A DNA stretch of 64,000 bases, taken from contig NZ_JAAIWM010000001.1 in the NCBI RefSeq assembly GCF_011008845.1, forward strand, positions 558,001-622,000, written 5' to 3'. Shown piece by piece: positions 35,279 through 44,192 of the stretch (position 1 is its first letter; each line of letters begins with the position of its first letter). The notes beneath the pieces are model-generated. The model did no database searches. It was not told where the DNA came from and saw only the letters and a list, made by a program, of their open reading frames with translations. The DNA is from Bacillus mesophilus (GTDB lineage: Bacteria > Bacillota > Bacilli > Bacillales > SA4). Made by a program: the position numbers and the translations under genes.

Positions 35279-38200
35279 TTAATTCATTTTGGTAATCATC
35301 TCAAACATTTGTTTAGTAGGCTCCATAGGCTCCACTCCTAGTTCATCCTGAAGACATTCACAGCATTTTTTATACCACTTTATGGCCTGTGGACGGTTGT
35401 TTTTTTGGTAAAAGCAAAACATAATCAATCTGTATGCTTCTTCCCATGTCCGGTCTTTAGTAAGGATGTTTTCACACCAATGAATCGCTTCCTCATAGTT
35501 GGAGGTTTGAACAGAGAGCTGGGCCATTTTTTCTGCTCCGCGTAAGTAATAGACTAATAGTCTTTCTCTTTCAGAAATACACCAGTCCTCGTAACGGCGT
35601 TCTGGTAGATAGTCTCCATCATATAACTCGAGCCCTTTTGTTAAAAAGCTCAGTGCCTTTTCATTGTCTTTCTCCTTTAGTCCTGCTCTAACCCACCGCT
35701 CGAATTCGTCTGCATCTAAATAAATACTAGCTTTTGGGTTTAACCCATAAGATTGGCCATCTCGATTAAAGAAGAATGGGTTAGTTCTGGCCTTACGATT
35801 AGGCTCAATTGCCGTATGTAACGCATTAAATGCCACCTTGAAATCACGAATAGCAGCTTTTTCCTCAGTGTCCGGCCACACGAGAGAAAAAATGGTTTCC
35901 TTTTGCAAATAGCTATGCCTTTTTGTGATGAAAAGCTCGAACAGCTCTCTGGCTTTAACACGTTGCCAGTCACGTTCTCTAACTTCTTTGTCGCCAATCC
36001 ATACTCTAAACCGTCCAAGTGATTGGATCCTTAGCGTGTAGCCAGGGTGACTTTCAACATCATGATACCCAAGTTCGTTTAATAACGTCGTCACATATTG
36101 ACGTTGAATTCCTTTTGCCTGAGCCTCTATTAAAAGTGGCGTAATAGATTGAAGATCCTTTGGACCAAATGTTGTTCGACTTGAGAAAATAAACTCATAG
36201 CTCCCGATTTGAACATAATTCAGGAAGCTCGTAAAGGACTCCTGAAATTTTGTTTCTTTTTCTAATTGAAAATATAGAAACGACTTCCAAAGAAATGTCA
36301 GACAGGTTCCATATTGATCACCACAAAAATTAAACTGATCATGTGCTCTGTTTAACCACTCTTCGGCATCTTTAAATCTTTCTGCATGAAGACAGGTAAC
36401 TGAGATACAAAGCTGAATACAGGCCGATAGCCATAAGTCATTAACTTGGTCTGTTTCAATCAGGGCCTTCTTGCCAAACTCCATTGCCTTCTCAAATGCA
36501 CCGTCTCTTCCATACAACATACACAGTCCCATTAGTGGTTCAGCCTTACCTCTTGGTACACGTAAATCATCCATCATTTCAAGTGCCGTATCATAGCACT
36601 TCTTGGCAAGCGAAAGATCATATCTATCTATTAATTGGACCGCATGCCCCATTCGAATCCAGCCACAGGCTTCAACGAATGGGGCTTTGTAACGAATCCC
36701 TTCTTGAATACCTGTCTCGGCGAGCTCTTTTGCTTGTTCTGGCTTACCTAGGAAACACTCGATTAACGATAATAATAAGGTAGGCTCACGATGTGATTGC
36801 TGCAAATGAGCATGCTCAAGGTGATCATTGGTATGTAAGCCAAAGTTTTTACTACTTTGTAAGATTCTTTTCGCTTCAAATAAATTTCCCGTTCTTAGTT
36901 TTAAACGTGATTCAAGGTTACCCACATCTTCTAATTGATAATTATCCAATGCTTTTTGAAACCATTTTTCAGCTTTTTTTGCTTGACCTGCATTAATAAG
37001 GTTTTCAGCCATTAATAAGTAAACCTTTGCTTTATCCTTTGATAAAACGTTTTCATTTTTCTCCATAATATCAATTGATCGTTGAAGAAGTCGGTCCGCT
37101 TTCCCTGGTGAAATAGTGTCTAAGTAGATATATGCTTGACCTTGTAGAGCCTGAGCTTCTCCTTTAACATCGCCAGCTTGATTAGCTAAAAGGGCAGATT
37201 GCTGATAATGGACTTCTGCCTCCCTATATAGGCATTGATATCTTAATACTTCTCCTTGAAGGAAGTGGAGACGATAAAACACCTGCTTCTGGTCATTAGA
37301 AATTCTTTGCAGTCGCTCTAGCAGGCTATCAAGTTTCCCATTCTGAATAAGCGTTTCTCCATATTCATTCAGCAAAAAAGCAATCTCTTCATATTGTTCT
37401 ATTTGCTCTAGATGGTAAATTGCTAATTCTAGTAGATTTTGTTTGCGATAATACTGGGCAGCCCGTTTATGCAATTGGGTATACTTTGACTTTTGTAAAA
37501 TAAGCTGCTGTTCTAGGAACTCTTTAAACAAGGCATGATAACGATACTGTCCTTGCCCTATAAGCTGAAGGAATAGATTCTTCTGAAGTAGTAGATCTAA
37601 CATTTCTTTTGAACCGGAAATACCTAGAACATCGTCACATATCGAGGGTGTTAACTCCTCAAAAATACAGGTTTGCTCAAGAAATTGCTGGACCATTGGT
37701 GGCTGCTTCACTAGCACTTCCATTGCCAAAAATTGAAATAAATCTTCCATAGATCCATATTTATTCTGTAAAAGCTTAGAAAGGTCACGATGATGACTTA
37801 ATTGTTGGATCACCATCTGTAATGCGATAATCCACCCTTCAGTAAGTTGATAGATTTGAGCAATTTCACTTTCTGAAAAATCTAAGCTGTATACGTCAGT
37901 GAACCAGGCTTCTATATCCTCCATCGAAAAAACTAAATCATTTTCGTTTATTTCAAGCAAAGCTCCCTTTAGCTTTAAATTACTTATAATCGTCCATTGC
38001 GGTCTAGTTCTACTAAGGAATACGAGCCTAAGATTGGACGGCATGTTCTCTAAGAACCAAAGGATCCAATCCTCAATTTGACTAGAATGCTGAACAAGAT
38101 GGAAATCATCGATAATCAGTACAATCTGACGATCAACTCCCATCATCTCATTTACTAGCATTGCACTGAAGCTACGAATCTCTTCATCTCGAGCATAACG

Positions 38201-38518
38201 ATTAATCTTATTTAAATACTGAATGAGCTCTTCACCAAAGCTTGGATACTGAATCCTTATAGCTGAAATAAAATAAGTCAAAAAAGGAATGAGTTCATCT
38301 TCATAACTTGATAAACTATACCAACAGTAAGTCTTTTTAGAATCTGCTAAAAATGTTGCAATGGCTGTGCTTTTTCCATAGCCGGGACCAGATTGAACAA
38401 TGGTTAATGGAGAATTAAATATAGATTGTAATTTTTTAGTTAAGGAGGGTCTTCGTAAAATGTCATCTTTGATGCTAGGAGGAGTTAACTTAGTTTGAAG
38501 TATAAAAGAGGAAGACAC
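35279..38518 (-). CDS. MalT/AfsR-like transcriptional regulator with BTAD domain
   Basis: A 1079-aa regulator. An N-terminal STAND-type ATPase has Walker A GPGYGKST (residues 44-51) and Walker B QIVLIIDDFH (131-140). A long helical repeat (TPR-like) middle part follows. The C-terminus has an OmpR-type winged helix (LGRFRVWIGDKEVRERDWQR) and then a bacterial transcriptional activator domain (YLDADEFERWVRAGL to the end). Such proteins bind ATP and an inducer and activate nearby genes. It lies beside the ABC/KAS III operon in the same direction and is the natural candidate activator for it. Confidence 0.82.
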   Translation of the reverse strand: MSSSFILQTKLTPPSIKDDILRRPSLTKKLQSIFNSPLTIVQSGPGYGKSTAIATFLADSKKTYCWYSLSSYEDELIPFLTYFISAIRIQYPSFGEELIQYLNKINRYARDEEIRSFSAMLVNEMMGVDRQIVLIIDDFHLVQHSSQIEDWILWFLENMPSNLRLVFLSRTRPQWTIISNLKLKGALLEINENDLVFSMEDIEAWFTDVYSLDFSESEIAQIYQLTEGWIIALQMVIQQLSHHRDLSKLLQNKYGSMEDLFQFLAMEVLVKQPPMVQQFLEQTCIFEELTPSICDDVLGISGSKEMLDLLLQKNLFLQLIGQGQYRYHALFKEFLEQQLILQKSKYTQLHKRAAQYYRKQNLLELAIYHLEQIEQYEEIAFLLNEYGETLIQNGKLDSLLERLQRISNDQKQVFYRLHFLQGEVLRYQCLYREAEVHYQQSALLANQAGDVKGEAQALQGQAYIYLDTISPGKADRLLQRSIDIMEKNENVLSKDKAKVYLLMAENLINAGQAKKAEKWFQKALDNYQLEDVGNLESRLKLRTGNLFEAKRILQSSKNFGLHTNDHLEHAHLQQSHREPTLLLSLIECFLGKPEQAKELAETGIQEGIRYKAPFVEACGWIRMGHAVQLIDRYDLSLAKKCYDTALEMMDDLRVPRGKAEPLMGLCMLYGRDGAFEKAMEFGKKALIETDQVNDLWLSACIQLCISVTCLHAERFKDAEEWLNRAHDQFNFCGDQYGTCLTFLWKSFLYFQLEKETKFQESFTSFLNYVQIGSYEFIFSSRTTFGPKDLQSITPLLIEAQAKGIQRQYVTTLLNELGYHDVESHPGYTLRIQSLGRFRVWIGDKEVRERDWQRVKARELFELFITKRHSYLQKETIFSLVWPDTEEKAAIRDFKVAFNALHTAIEPNRKARTNPFFFNRDGQSYGLNPKASIYLDADEFERWVRAGLKEKDNEKALSFLTKGLELYDGDYLPERRYEDWCISERERLLVYYLRGAEKMAQLSVQTSNYEEAIHWCENILTKDRTWEEAYRLIMFCFYQKNNRPQAIKWYKKCCECLQDELGVEPMEPTKQMFEMITKMN

Positions 38519-38622
38519 ATAATCACACCCTATAAGAAATTGGATTTTATTTCTATTTTAGCATATTAATAGGGGACTTGTTATAGTGTTTTTCAGGCAT
38601 AAGAAAAAACCCTAATACGGGT

Positions 38623-39177
38623 CTAGAAAGAAATATCTATGTGTTGAAATGGATAATATCTCAAGTTTACCTTTCCAACCACCTGATCAACTTCAATAAA
38701 ACCAAAGTGGCGGCTATCATAACTACCTAGTCGATTATCCCCAATAACAAAAATCATCCCTGGCGGAACAGTTTCTTCACCTGTAATGTCTTGTAATGTA
38801 AAATCACTGATTTCCTTGTAATAAGAAAAATCTCCACCTGTTTTCTCTAAGAAAGTTTCCTCTATCAGACTACCATTCACGTATAGTTTTCCGTCTTCAT
38901 ATGAAATTCGATCTCCCGGTAGACCAATGACTCTTTTCACATAATCGTCCTGCTGATTCGCATGAAATACAATAACATCAAACCTTTTCAGTTCATCAAA
39001 TTGATAGCTTAGTTTGTTAATCACGACTAAATTCCCGTCATGTAGAGTAGGTGTCATTGAGCTACCCTCTACAATATAGCTAGAGAAGAAAAACAATCGT
39101 AATATAAAGGCTATTATAATACCGATTACAATGGGCCGAATGATTCCTAGACCCCGTATAGTTGGAAGCTGTATCAT
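38623..39177 (-). CDS. sipV: Type I signal peptidase
   Basis: A 184-aa membrane-anchored Ser/Lys protease. One N-terminal membrane segment (about residues 12-33) is followed by the catalytic Ser40 in VEGSSMTPTL, Lys81 in YVKRVIGLPGD and the GDNRLGSYDSRHFG box. It removes signal peptides from secreted proteins. The symbol is based on B. subtilis, where sipV follows yhjE as here; as one of several signal peptidases it is probably not essential. It begins 9 nt after the yhjE-like gene, forming a two-gene unit. Confidence 0.85.
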   Translation of the reverse strand: MIQLPTIRGLGIIRPIVIGIIIAFILRLFFFSSYIVEGSSMTPTLHDGNLVVINKLSYQFDELKRFDVIVFHANQQDDYVKRVIGLPGDRISYEDGKLYVNGSLIEETFLEKTGGDFSYYKEISDFTLQDITGEETVPPGMIFVIGDNRLGSYDSRHFGFIEVDQVVGKVNLRYYPFQHIDISF

Positions 39178-39186
39178 GAAGTTCTC

Positions 39187-39822
39187 CTACTCCCTTCCAT
39201 GAATTCTCTCTTTCTTATTTAGATATATTTCAACTCTTTTCCCCGCAAACCATAAAATAAAGATAATGAGTGCTACGATCGCTGTACGAATCGGTTGTTC
39301 GATTAGTGATTTAATATCGTATCCGATAAAACTAATGATAAAGACCATGACCATTTTTCCTGATAAAACAGCTAAAATAAATTGTGGAATACTCACACGT
39401 GATAAGCCCGCTACTACATTGATCACTGCAGAAGGAGAAAACGGAAAACAAATTAGCAGAAAAAGTGGACCAAAGCCATGACGTTCTACCCATCCCGTAA
39501 GTTTTTCCACCTGCTTGTTTCTACTTAAAAATTGAAAAAAACGTTTTTGCCCCAGCTTTCGAATAACTAGAAATACAATGATAGATCCCAGACTTGTTCC
39601 GATCCAAGAATAAAGAAACCCTAACCAAAGCCCGAATGCTGCTGCATTTGCAACAACAAATGCAAACAATGGTAAAAATGGGAGGATTGCTTCTAGCATG
39701 GGAAGGAAAATACCAGGTAAAGGCCCTAAATCACGATATTCCTCCATCAATTCTTGTATGTTGTTTAAGGTAACTACATCTTGGATGAATGACCAAAATT
39801 GCTGCAACGAGTCCATTTCCAT
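39187..39822 (-). CDS. yhjE: TVP38/TMEM64 (DedA-type) membrane protein
   Basis: A 211-aa protein of the VTT-domain group with about five membrane segments. The family core is visible as LPMLEAILPFLPLFAFVVANAAAFG and FSPSAVINVVAGLSRVS, in two separate segments. Related proteins act in lipid scrambling or transport. The ATG at 39822 (MEMDSLQQF) is chosen since TAGGAG lies 8 nt before it; an in-frame start 26 codons upstream has no such site. Name from the B. subtilis yhjE-sipV arrangement. Confidence 0.75.
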   Translation of the reverse strand: MEMDSLQQFWSFIQDVVTLNNIQELMEEYRDLGPLPGIFLPMLEAILPFLPLFAFVVANAAAFGLWLGFLYSWIGTSLGSIIVFLVIRKLGQKRFFQFLSRNKQVEKLTGWVERHGFGPLFLLICFPFSPSAVINVVAGLSRVSIPQFILAVLSGKMVMVFIISFIGYDIKSLIEQPIRTAIVALIIFILWFAGKRVEIYLNKKERIHGRE

Positions 39823-39921
39823 TATAAAAACTCCTAGAAGAATGTAATAAAGCTTCAATATAAGACTATTCTTATTGTACACAAAAATGTCAGAAAACAA
39901 AAAGAATAGAAGATGTATATG

Positions 39922-39963
39922 TAAAAAGTAGCCATATCGTTTTTTACATTTACAATATGGCTA
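39922..39963 (-). terminator. Terminator after the S9 peptidase gene
   Basis: TAGCCATAT (39929-39937) pairs with ATATGGCTA (39955-39963), with a T-tract on the minus strand. The loop is long (17 nt). Confidence 0.6.
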
Positions 39964-39993
39964 ATTCCTCCTACCTACGCATCTTCCTACTTT

Positions 39994-41973
39994 TTATAAA
40001 TATTCATCAAACCAGCGTGCAATATGATCAAGGCGATGAATTCGCAAATTTGGGTTTCCACTTCTTGATAATTCGTGATTCGACTCTGGGAAACGAACAA
40101 GCTTTGTCGCTTTCCTTTGATGTTTTAGGGTGATATAAAGCTGTTCAGCCTGTTCCACTGGACAACGATAATCCTTTTCACCATGCAAAATTAGTAATGG
40201 TGTTTTAATATTACTAGCATACTTTAGTGGAGAAGCGTCCCATAAACGATCGTAGTTAAAAGAATCTCCCCTTAAAACTTCCCACTCTGCAAAAAAGTAT
40301 CCAATATCACTAACACCATAAAAGCTAATCCAGTTACAGATACTACGTTGAGTAACCGCAGCTTTGAAACGATTCGTATGACCAACTATCCAGTTTGTCA
40401 TAAATCCACCATAGCTTCCGCCTGTCACACCAAGTCTCGTTTCATCAATAAAATCATATCGAGTTAAAACGTAATCAACAGCAGACATGATATCTAAATA
40501 GTCTTTACCGCCATAATCTCCTCGTACTGCATCTACAAAGGTTTGCCCATATCCATCACTACCTCTTGGATTAGTGAACAACACTGCATAGCCCTTTGCC
40601 GCTAGCACCTGGAATTCATGAAAATACGTATTGGCGTACATAGCATGTGGTCCACCATGAATTTCGACCACAAGTGGAACCTTTGATCCTTCTTGAAAAC
40701 CAACCGGTTTCATTAACCATCCGTGTATATCCCAGCCATCTTCAGCTTTAAAGGTAATCGCCTCTGCAGATGCTAGTTCGATTCCCTCTAAAAACTCATC
40801 ATTAACAAAGGTTAGCTGCTTTTTTACACCTGTATTTAAATCAATCAAAAATAAATCACCCGGGAGTGTTGGAGTGCTAACACCCACAATAGCTCGGTGC
40901 GTACGAACATCAACAGTAAATGAATACACATGTTGATCTTCCAAAATAACTGAATACACTAAGCCCTCAACATTCCCATAATAAACAGCGGTGCTTCCAT
41001 GATCACTCGCTAAGAAGTAAAAGCCCTGACTGTCTTCAGTCCATACTAAGCCTCTAGCAGCACTCCCAGAGTGGAAGTCCCCAATCGCAACATCCCCAAC
41101 CTGAACGTCCCACTCTTTTGTTAAACAAGTAATTTCCTTTGTTTGAACACTATATAACCAAATTCTTGATAAGGTAGCTGATTTAAATTCCAATTCATGA
41201 CCAATAAAAGAAAGAATCTCTCCATTAGGTGACCAACTAGCTTGACTAAAGCTTCCGCCATTTGTAATCTTCTCAAGTGTTCGGTCCTCTAGACTATATA
41301 CATAAAGATCTGAGACTAGTTCATAATCTGCTTCATCAGAAGGATTGGAGAAAATGGCGATTTGTGAACCATCAGGTGAGACTGCGCCAATTGAATAGTG
41401 ATACTTTCCATCTGTTAAGATTTTAAGTTCACCTGTTTGAAGATCTACTAATCCCACTTGAGTATACTTATGATTAAAAAAGCCACTAGCATCTGATTTA
41501 TAAAATAACTTCTCTACTACAAGCGGCTCTAACTCTTTCTTCTCAACCTTTTTCTCGTCTTTTATCTCTAGGTCTCCTTCTCCTAACGACAGTGAAATCA
41601 GGAGGCTCTTTCCATCAGGCGACCAACTAAACGAATTGATACCATTAGCTGACTTTGTTAGCTGGCGAGGTTCTCCCCCGTTAACATTCATCACGAATAG
41701 TTCATTCTTCTCGGCTCTATTTGAAAGAAATGCAATAGTTTGCCCATCAGGAGACCAGGATGGCTGTGTGTCTCTAACTTTTCCATATGTAAATTGGCGA
41801 ATTTCTTCTCCATTCTGAGACCCTACAAACAGATGAGAATAGTACTTCGTGTCTTCTTTATTTGTTTCTGTTTGAACAAATACAAATTGCTCACCGTTTG
41901 GAGAAAACAATGGATTGTTAACTGATTTCAGTTTATACAGATCTGTTGATTGAATTCCTCTTTTTTCGCTCAT
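39994..41973 (-). CDS. S9 family peptidase (acylaminoacyl-peptidase-like)
   Basis: A 659-aa cytoplasmic serine peptidase of the prolyl oligopeptidase family: an N-terminal beta-propeller with WSPDGQTIAFLSN-like repeats (about residues 15-380) and a C-terminal alpha/beta hydrolase. The catalytic triad is Ser520 in GGSYGGF, Asp601 in HGEKDYRCP and His633 in SNHEL. It resembles B. subtilis YuxL and would cleave short peptides or acylated amino acids. It lies between yhjD and yhjE, which are neighbours in B. subtilis as I recall, so it is probably an insertion at this locus. Confidence 0.87.
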   Translation of the reverse strand: MSEKRGIQSTDLYKLKSVNNPLFSPNGEQFVFVQTETNKEDTKYYSHLFVGSQNGEEIRQFTYGKVRDTQPSWSPDGQTIAFLSNRAEKNELFVMNVNGGEPRQLTKSANGINSFSWSPDGKSLLISLSLGEGDLEIKDEKKVEKKELEPLVVEKLFYKSDASGFFNHKYTQVGLVDLQTGELKILTDGKYHYSIGAVSPDGSQIAIFSNPSDEADYELVSDLYVYSLEDRTLEKITNGGSFSQASWSPNGEILSFIGHELEFKSATLSRIWLYSVQTKEITCLTKEWDVQVGDVAIGDFHSGSAARGLVWTEDSQGFYFLASDHGSTAVYYGNVEGLVYSVILEDQHVYSFTVDVRTHRAIVGVSTPTLPGDLFLIDLNTGVKKQLTFVNDEFLEGIELASAEAITFKAEDGWDIHGWLMKPVGFQEGSKVPLVVEIHGGPHAMYANTYFHEFQVLAAKGYAVLFTNPRGSDGYGQTFVDAVRGDYGGKDYLDIMSAVDYVLTRYDFIDETRLGVTGGSYGGFMTNWIVGHTNRFKAAVTQRSICNWISFYGVSDIGYFFAEWEVLRGDSFNYDRLWDASPLKYASNIKTPLLILHGEKDYRCPVEQAEQLYITLKHQRKATKLVRFPESNHELSRSGNPNLRIHRLDHIARWFDEYL

Positions 41974-42061
41974 AATGAATTTGCCACATCCTTTTCTACT
42001 CTGATGTTGTTAATTTCGATGCTATCTATAAATATCCTTCTTATCATAATTTATTTTACAC

Positions 42062-42090
42062 TTGCATTTTCCCTCCGAATTATTTATGAT
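42062..42090 (+). promoter_or_regulatory. Candidate sigma-A promoter of yhjD
   Basis: TTGCAT (42062-42067), a 17-bp spacer and TATGAT (42085-42090). The -35 box is a weak match; the -10 box and spacing are good. A LexA box follows at the expected start of transcription. Confidence 0.45.
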
Positions 42091-42097
42091 AAAAACA

Positions 42098-42111
42098 CGA
42101 ACACTCGTTCT
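42098..42111 (+). promoter_or_regulatory. LexA (DinR) box before yhjD
   Basis: CGAACACTCGTTCT contains GAAC-N4-GTTC, the invariant core of the Gram-positive LexA operator. It begins 8 bp after the -10 box, so LexA binding would block initiation. As I recall, yhjD belongs to the B. subtilis SOS regulon. Confidence 0.7.
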
Positions 42112-42130
42112 GATAAGAGGTGAGTAATGT

Positions 42131-42490
42131 ATGACACGTATACCCGAAGATGATCGATCCATTCTTGAACAGTCTCTCTTTCTTCCTATGGCGCTGACTG
42201 TGTTTCAGCGTGATTTATCAATTATCGAAAAAGCACCATTTAAACTAAAACAGCCATATATTCGTTGTATCGAAGAGTCAATGAATCATATTCAACGTGA
42301 TTTAGGCATTCTAAAGCATGAAATGAAGAAAAAAAAGATGAAAGCTCAGCAACTAACTCGTGATGAAACTTTCACCTCTTTTCTATTCGTGTACAAAGGA
42401 TATGAAGAGCATCACAATTACTTTAACCCAAGGATCAGAAATAATGTCCAATCCATAATGGAAAAGTATTTATTACAAACAAGAGCGTAG
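42131..42490 (+). CDS. yhjD: YhjD family protein, probable SOS gene
   Basis: A 119-aa, mostly helical, basic protein of unknown function (MTRIPEDDRSILEQSLFLPM start; a Lys-rich stretch KHEMKKKKMKAQQL in the middle). Length and start resemble B. subtilis YhjD, and the gene lies between comK and yhjE as there. The LexA box at its promoter indicates DNA-damage induction, which is the best clue to its role. Its stop codon is 2 bp from that of the convergent comK gene. Confidence 0.7.
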   Translation: MTRIPEDDRSILEQSLFLPMALTVFQRDLSIIEKAPFKLKQPYIRCIEESMNHIQRDLGILKHEMKKKKMKAQQLTRDETFTSFLFVYKGYEEHHNYFNPRIRNNVQSIMEKYLLQTRA

Positions 42491-42492
42491 GA

Positions 42493-43023
42493 CTAGCGTA
42501 CTTCGCTACGATGAAATGGGCTGGATGTTAAAAAGGACATTTTTCTATGATCAGGAGAAATTCTACTAGATAAAGTTGTCTTTAGTTGTGCCGTGCGATA
42601 AAGCTGGTTTTCTAATGACCCTTTGGAGATAGGTATCACAACCTCTTCTCTATTTGAAAAAGTTAATAAAGTTTCATCATAATGGGTGGATTGAATACTT
42701 TGCACAAAAGAGTGGGAAATCCATGAGCATTGCTGGCGGTTTGGAGATAATGTGGGGAAGAAATAAATGTAATTCGTAGGATCAATTACTATAGGGGCTT
42801 TATGGGTAATTCCCATAATGTCTTTAGTACCTTCACGCCTACCTTTTAAGCTGCTTCCAAAAAAGCGACAACTACGGTCGATAATATCAATGGGCTTCAT
42901 TTTAACAAGATATTCACCATCCATTTCCTTTACTAATGAATGAATACCCTTCTCTGTTACCTCTGGCAGAATCGCCATTGTGTACGGACTAATCTCATAT
43001 TCAGTTAAAATTCTTTTGTTCAT
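42493..43023 (-). CDS. comK: Competence transcription factor ComK
   Basis: A 176-aa ComK family protein. Recognisable parts: YEISPYTMAILPEV at the N-terminus, CRFFGSSLKGRREGTKDIMGITHKAP in two pieces in the middle and FFPTLSPNRQQCSWISHSFV, the DNA-binding core. ComK activates the DNA-uptake and recombination genes by binding paired AT-rich boxes, including its own promoter. At 176 aa it is somewhat shorter than the B. subtilis protein (about 192 aa), the shortfall being at the C-terminus, which helps activation and degradation control there. I did not find a clear AAAA-N5-TTTT box pair upstream. Confidence 0.9.
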   Translation of the reverse strand: MNKRILTEYEISPYTMAILPEVTEKGIHSLVKEMDGEYLVKMKPIDIIDRSCRFFGSSLKGRREGTKDIMGITHKAPIVIDPTNYIYFFPTLSPNRQQCSWISHSFVQSIQSTHYDETLLTFSNREEVVIPISKGSLENQLYRTAQLKTTLSSRISPDHRKMSFLTSSPFHRSEVR

Positions 43024-43231
43024 TTTTTAACTCCTTTCACGTCTTGATTACATAATAAGACAAAATTCCCCAAAGTTAAAGTGTTATATCAAAAAATTCT
43101 AAATATTTTTCTTTTAGGCTTGCCTGTAGAACTCTTTTCTAAATGTTTATTGTTTTTTTAGAGTTATTGAAGTCGACAATGTTTATTAGCAATTGATTGG
43201 ATAGCTTGTAAACTTCTGCTAAGAGAGAACT

Positions 43232-43271
43232 AAAAAAAGTGATTTTCTCCCACACGAGAAAATCACTTTTT
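43232..43271 (-). terminator. Strong terminator of the 67-aa gene
   Basis: A perfect 16-bp stem (43234-43249 with 43256-43271) with a 6-nt loop and a T-tract on the minus strand. It insulates comK, which lies further along on the same strand. Confidence 0.85.
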
Positions 43272-43275
43272 AAAT

Positions 43276-43479
43276 TTATGAGTTATTATACACTTGCATG
43301 ATTTCTTTTTCAGCAAGGTATTCATTACCTTCTTCGACTGAGATATGCTCATCAACAGAATCTCCCATATTAGATCCACTAAAGTGATCAAAGGCTGACG
43401 TAACTGTCATTTGAGGATTTAATGGAGTACCTAATGGAATTTCATTTTCTTTTCCAACACCTGGGTATCTTTCCTTCAT
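43276..43479 (-). CDS. Small hypothetical protein (67 aa)
   Basis: A 67-aa hydrophilic acidic protein (KERYPGVGKENEIPLGTPLN at the start, DSVDEHISVEEGNEYLAEKE near the end). I do not recognise its family. It is supported as a gene by a near-perfect AGGGGAGGTG ribosome binding site 8 nt before the ATG and by a strong terminator right after its stop. It shows no signal peptide, membrane segment or cysteine. The size and style resemble small proteins of spore formers, but there is no direct proof. Confidence 0.65.
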   Translation of the reverse strand: MKERYPGVGKENEIPLGTPLNPQMTVTSAFDHFSGSNMGDSVDEHISVEEGNEYLAEKEIMQVYNNS

Positions 43480-43682
43480 CTATGAAACACCTCCCCTATT
43501 ATGGTTCCCTATTAGGCACATATTATCCGAGCAACCTTATTTTTATTCATTATATTTCATGTTTTATAAATAAAATGAATATTCTGATAAAACAAAGAAT
43601 ACATATAATATCCCACCAAATCTAAACAGGGAATATATAAAAATTCTGAGTCTCTAGTAGAGACCATTGGGAGATGACAGTT

Positions 43683-43907
43683 ATGAAAGAGAAACCTTCA
43701 TATTCTGATATCCATAACGGCAGAGCTAAAATAAATAAACAACAAACAGACAATGTTAACCTTTATGTTCAAATGCTCTTAGATGAAATATTAATCAAAG
43801 CTAGAGTGAAAAAACTTATTGTAGACATTGACCATGCTCTCGATCAGCGTGACTACTCGTCCTTTCAAAGGCTATCAAAAGAGTACAAGCAACTAATGGA
43901 CGGATAG
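43683..43907 (+). CDS. IDEAL domain protein
   Basis: A 74-aa protein. The C-terminal half, VDIDHALDQRDYSSFQRLSK and following, is an IDEAL domain, a short helical module of Firmicutes named after its I-D-x-A-L core, often found in small regulators or adaptor proteins. The ATG at 43683 is preferred over that at 43674 because GGGAG lies 9 nt before it, while the earlier ATG overlaps this site. A hairpin (GTCTCT/AGAGAC, 43650-43664) lies just upstream. B. subtilis has a small gene next to comK (yhzC) that may correspond; I am not certain. Confidence 0.75.
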   Translation: MKEKPSYSDIHNGRAKINKQQTDNVNLYVQMLLDEILIKARVKKLIVDIDHALDQRDYSSFQRLSKEYKQLMDG

Positions 43908-43914
43908 GAAACAA

Positions 43915-44122
43915 AAAGCGTAAGCGCCCTGACAAATGATGACAGGCTAAGTGCGCAACGTCCTGTTGCAACACCTGCCTAACCTGCATCCTACAGGCCC
44001 TCCGACAAGCAAATGTTCCTTGGACAAAGAAAAGGCGGTTTTCCTTTTATTTGTCCAAGGGTTATTCGACCTAGGAAAAAGGGAAGTTTCTTTTTCCATC
44101 GAGGGGCTGGGTGCTGGAGTTG
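43915..44122. repeat. Mosaic intergenic repeat, copy C
   Basis: A 208-bp element downstream of the IDEAL-domain gene. It shares the inserted module with copy B (43938-44020) and contains a further inserted hairpin, GGAAAAAG (44074-44081) with CTTTTTCC (44090-44097), which splits the CGACCT...CGAGGGGCTGG segment found intact in copies A and B. Confidence 0.8.
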
Positions 44123-44192
44123 GATTACTAAACACCAGGCTTGGTTATTCACAAATGATATTATTTAAGATTTTATAAAGAATTATCAAAGC

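Noticed and set aside
43024..43233. ComK autoregulatory boxes before comK.
   Set aside because: The region is AT-rich, but I could not place two AAAA-N5-TTTT boxes; a possible CodY-like site matched only 9 of 15 positions.
43947..44178. Open frames on both strands downstream of the IDEAL-domain gene.
   Set aside because: They are inside mosaic repeat copy C and have no ribosome binding sites.
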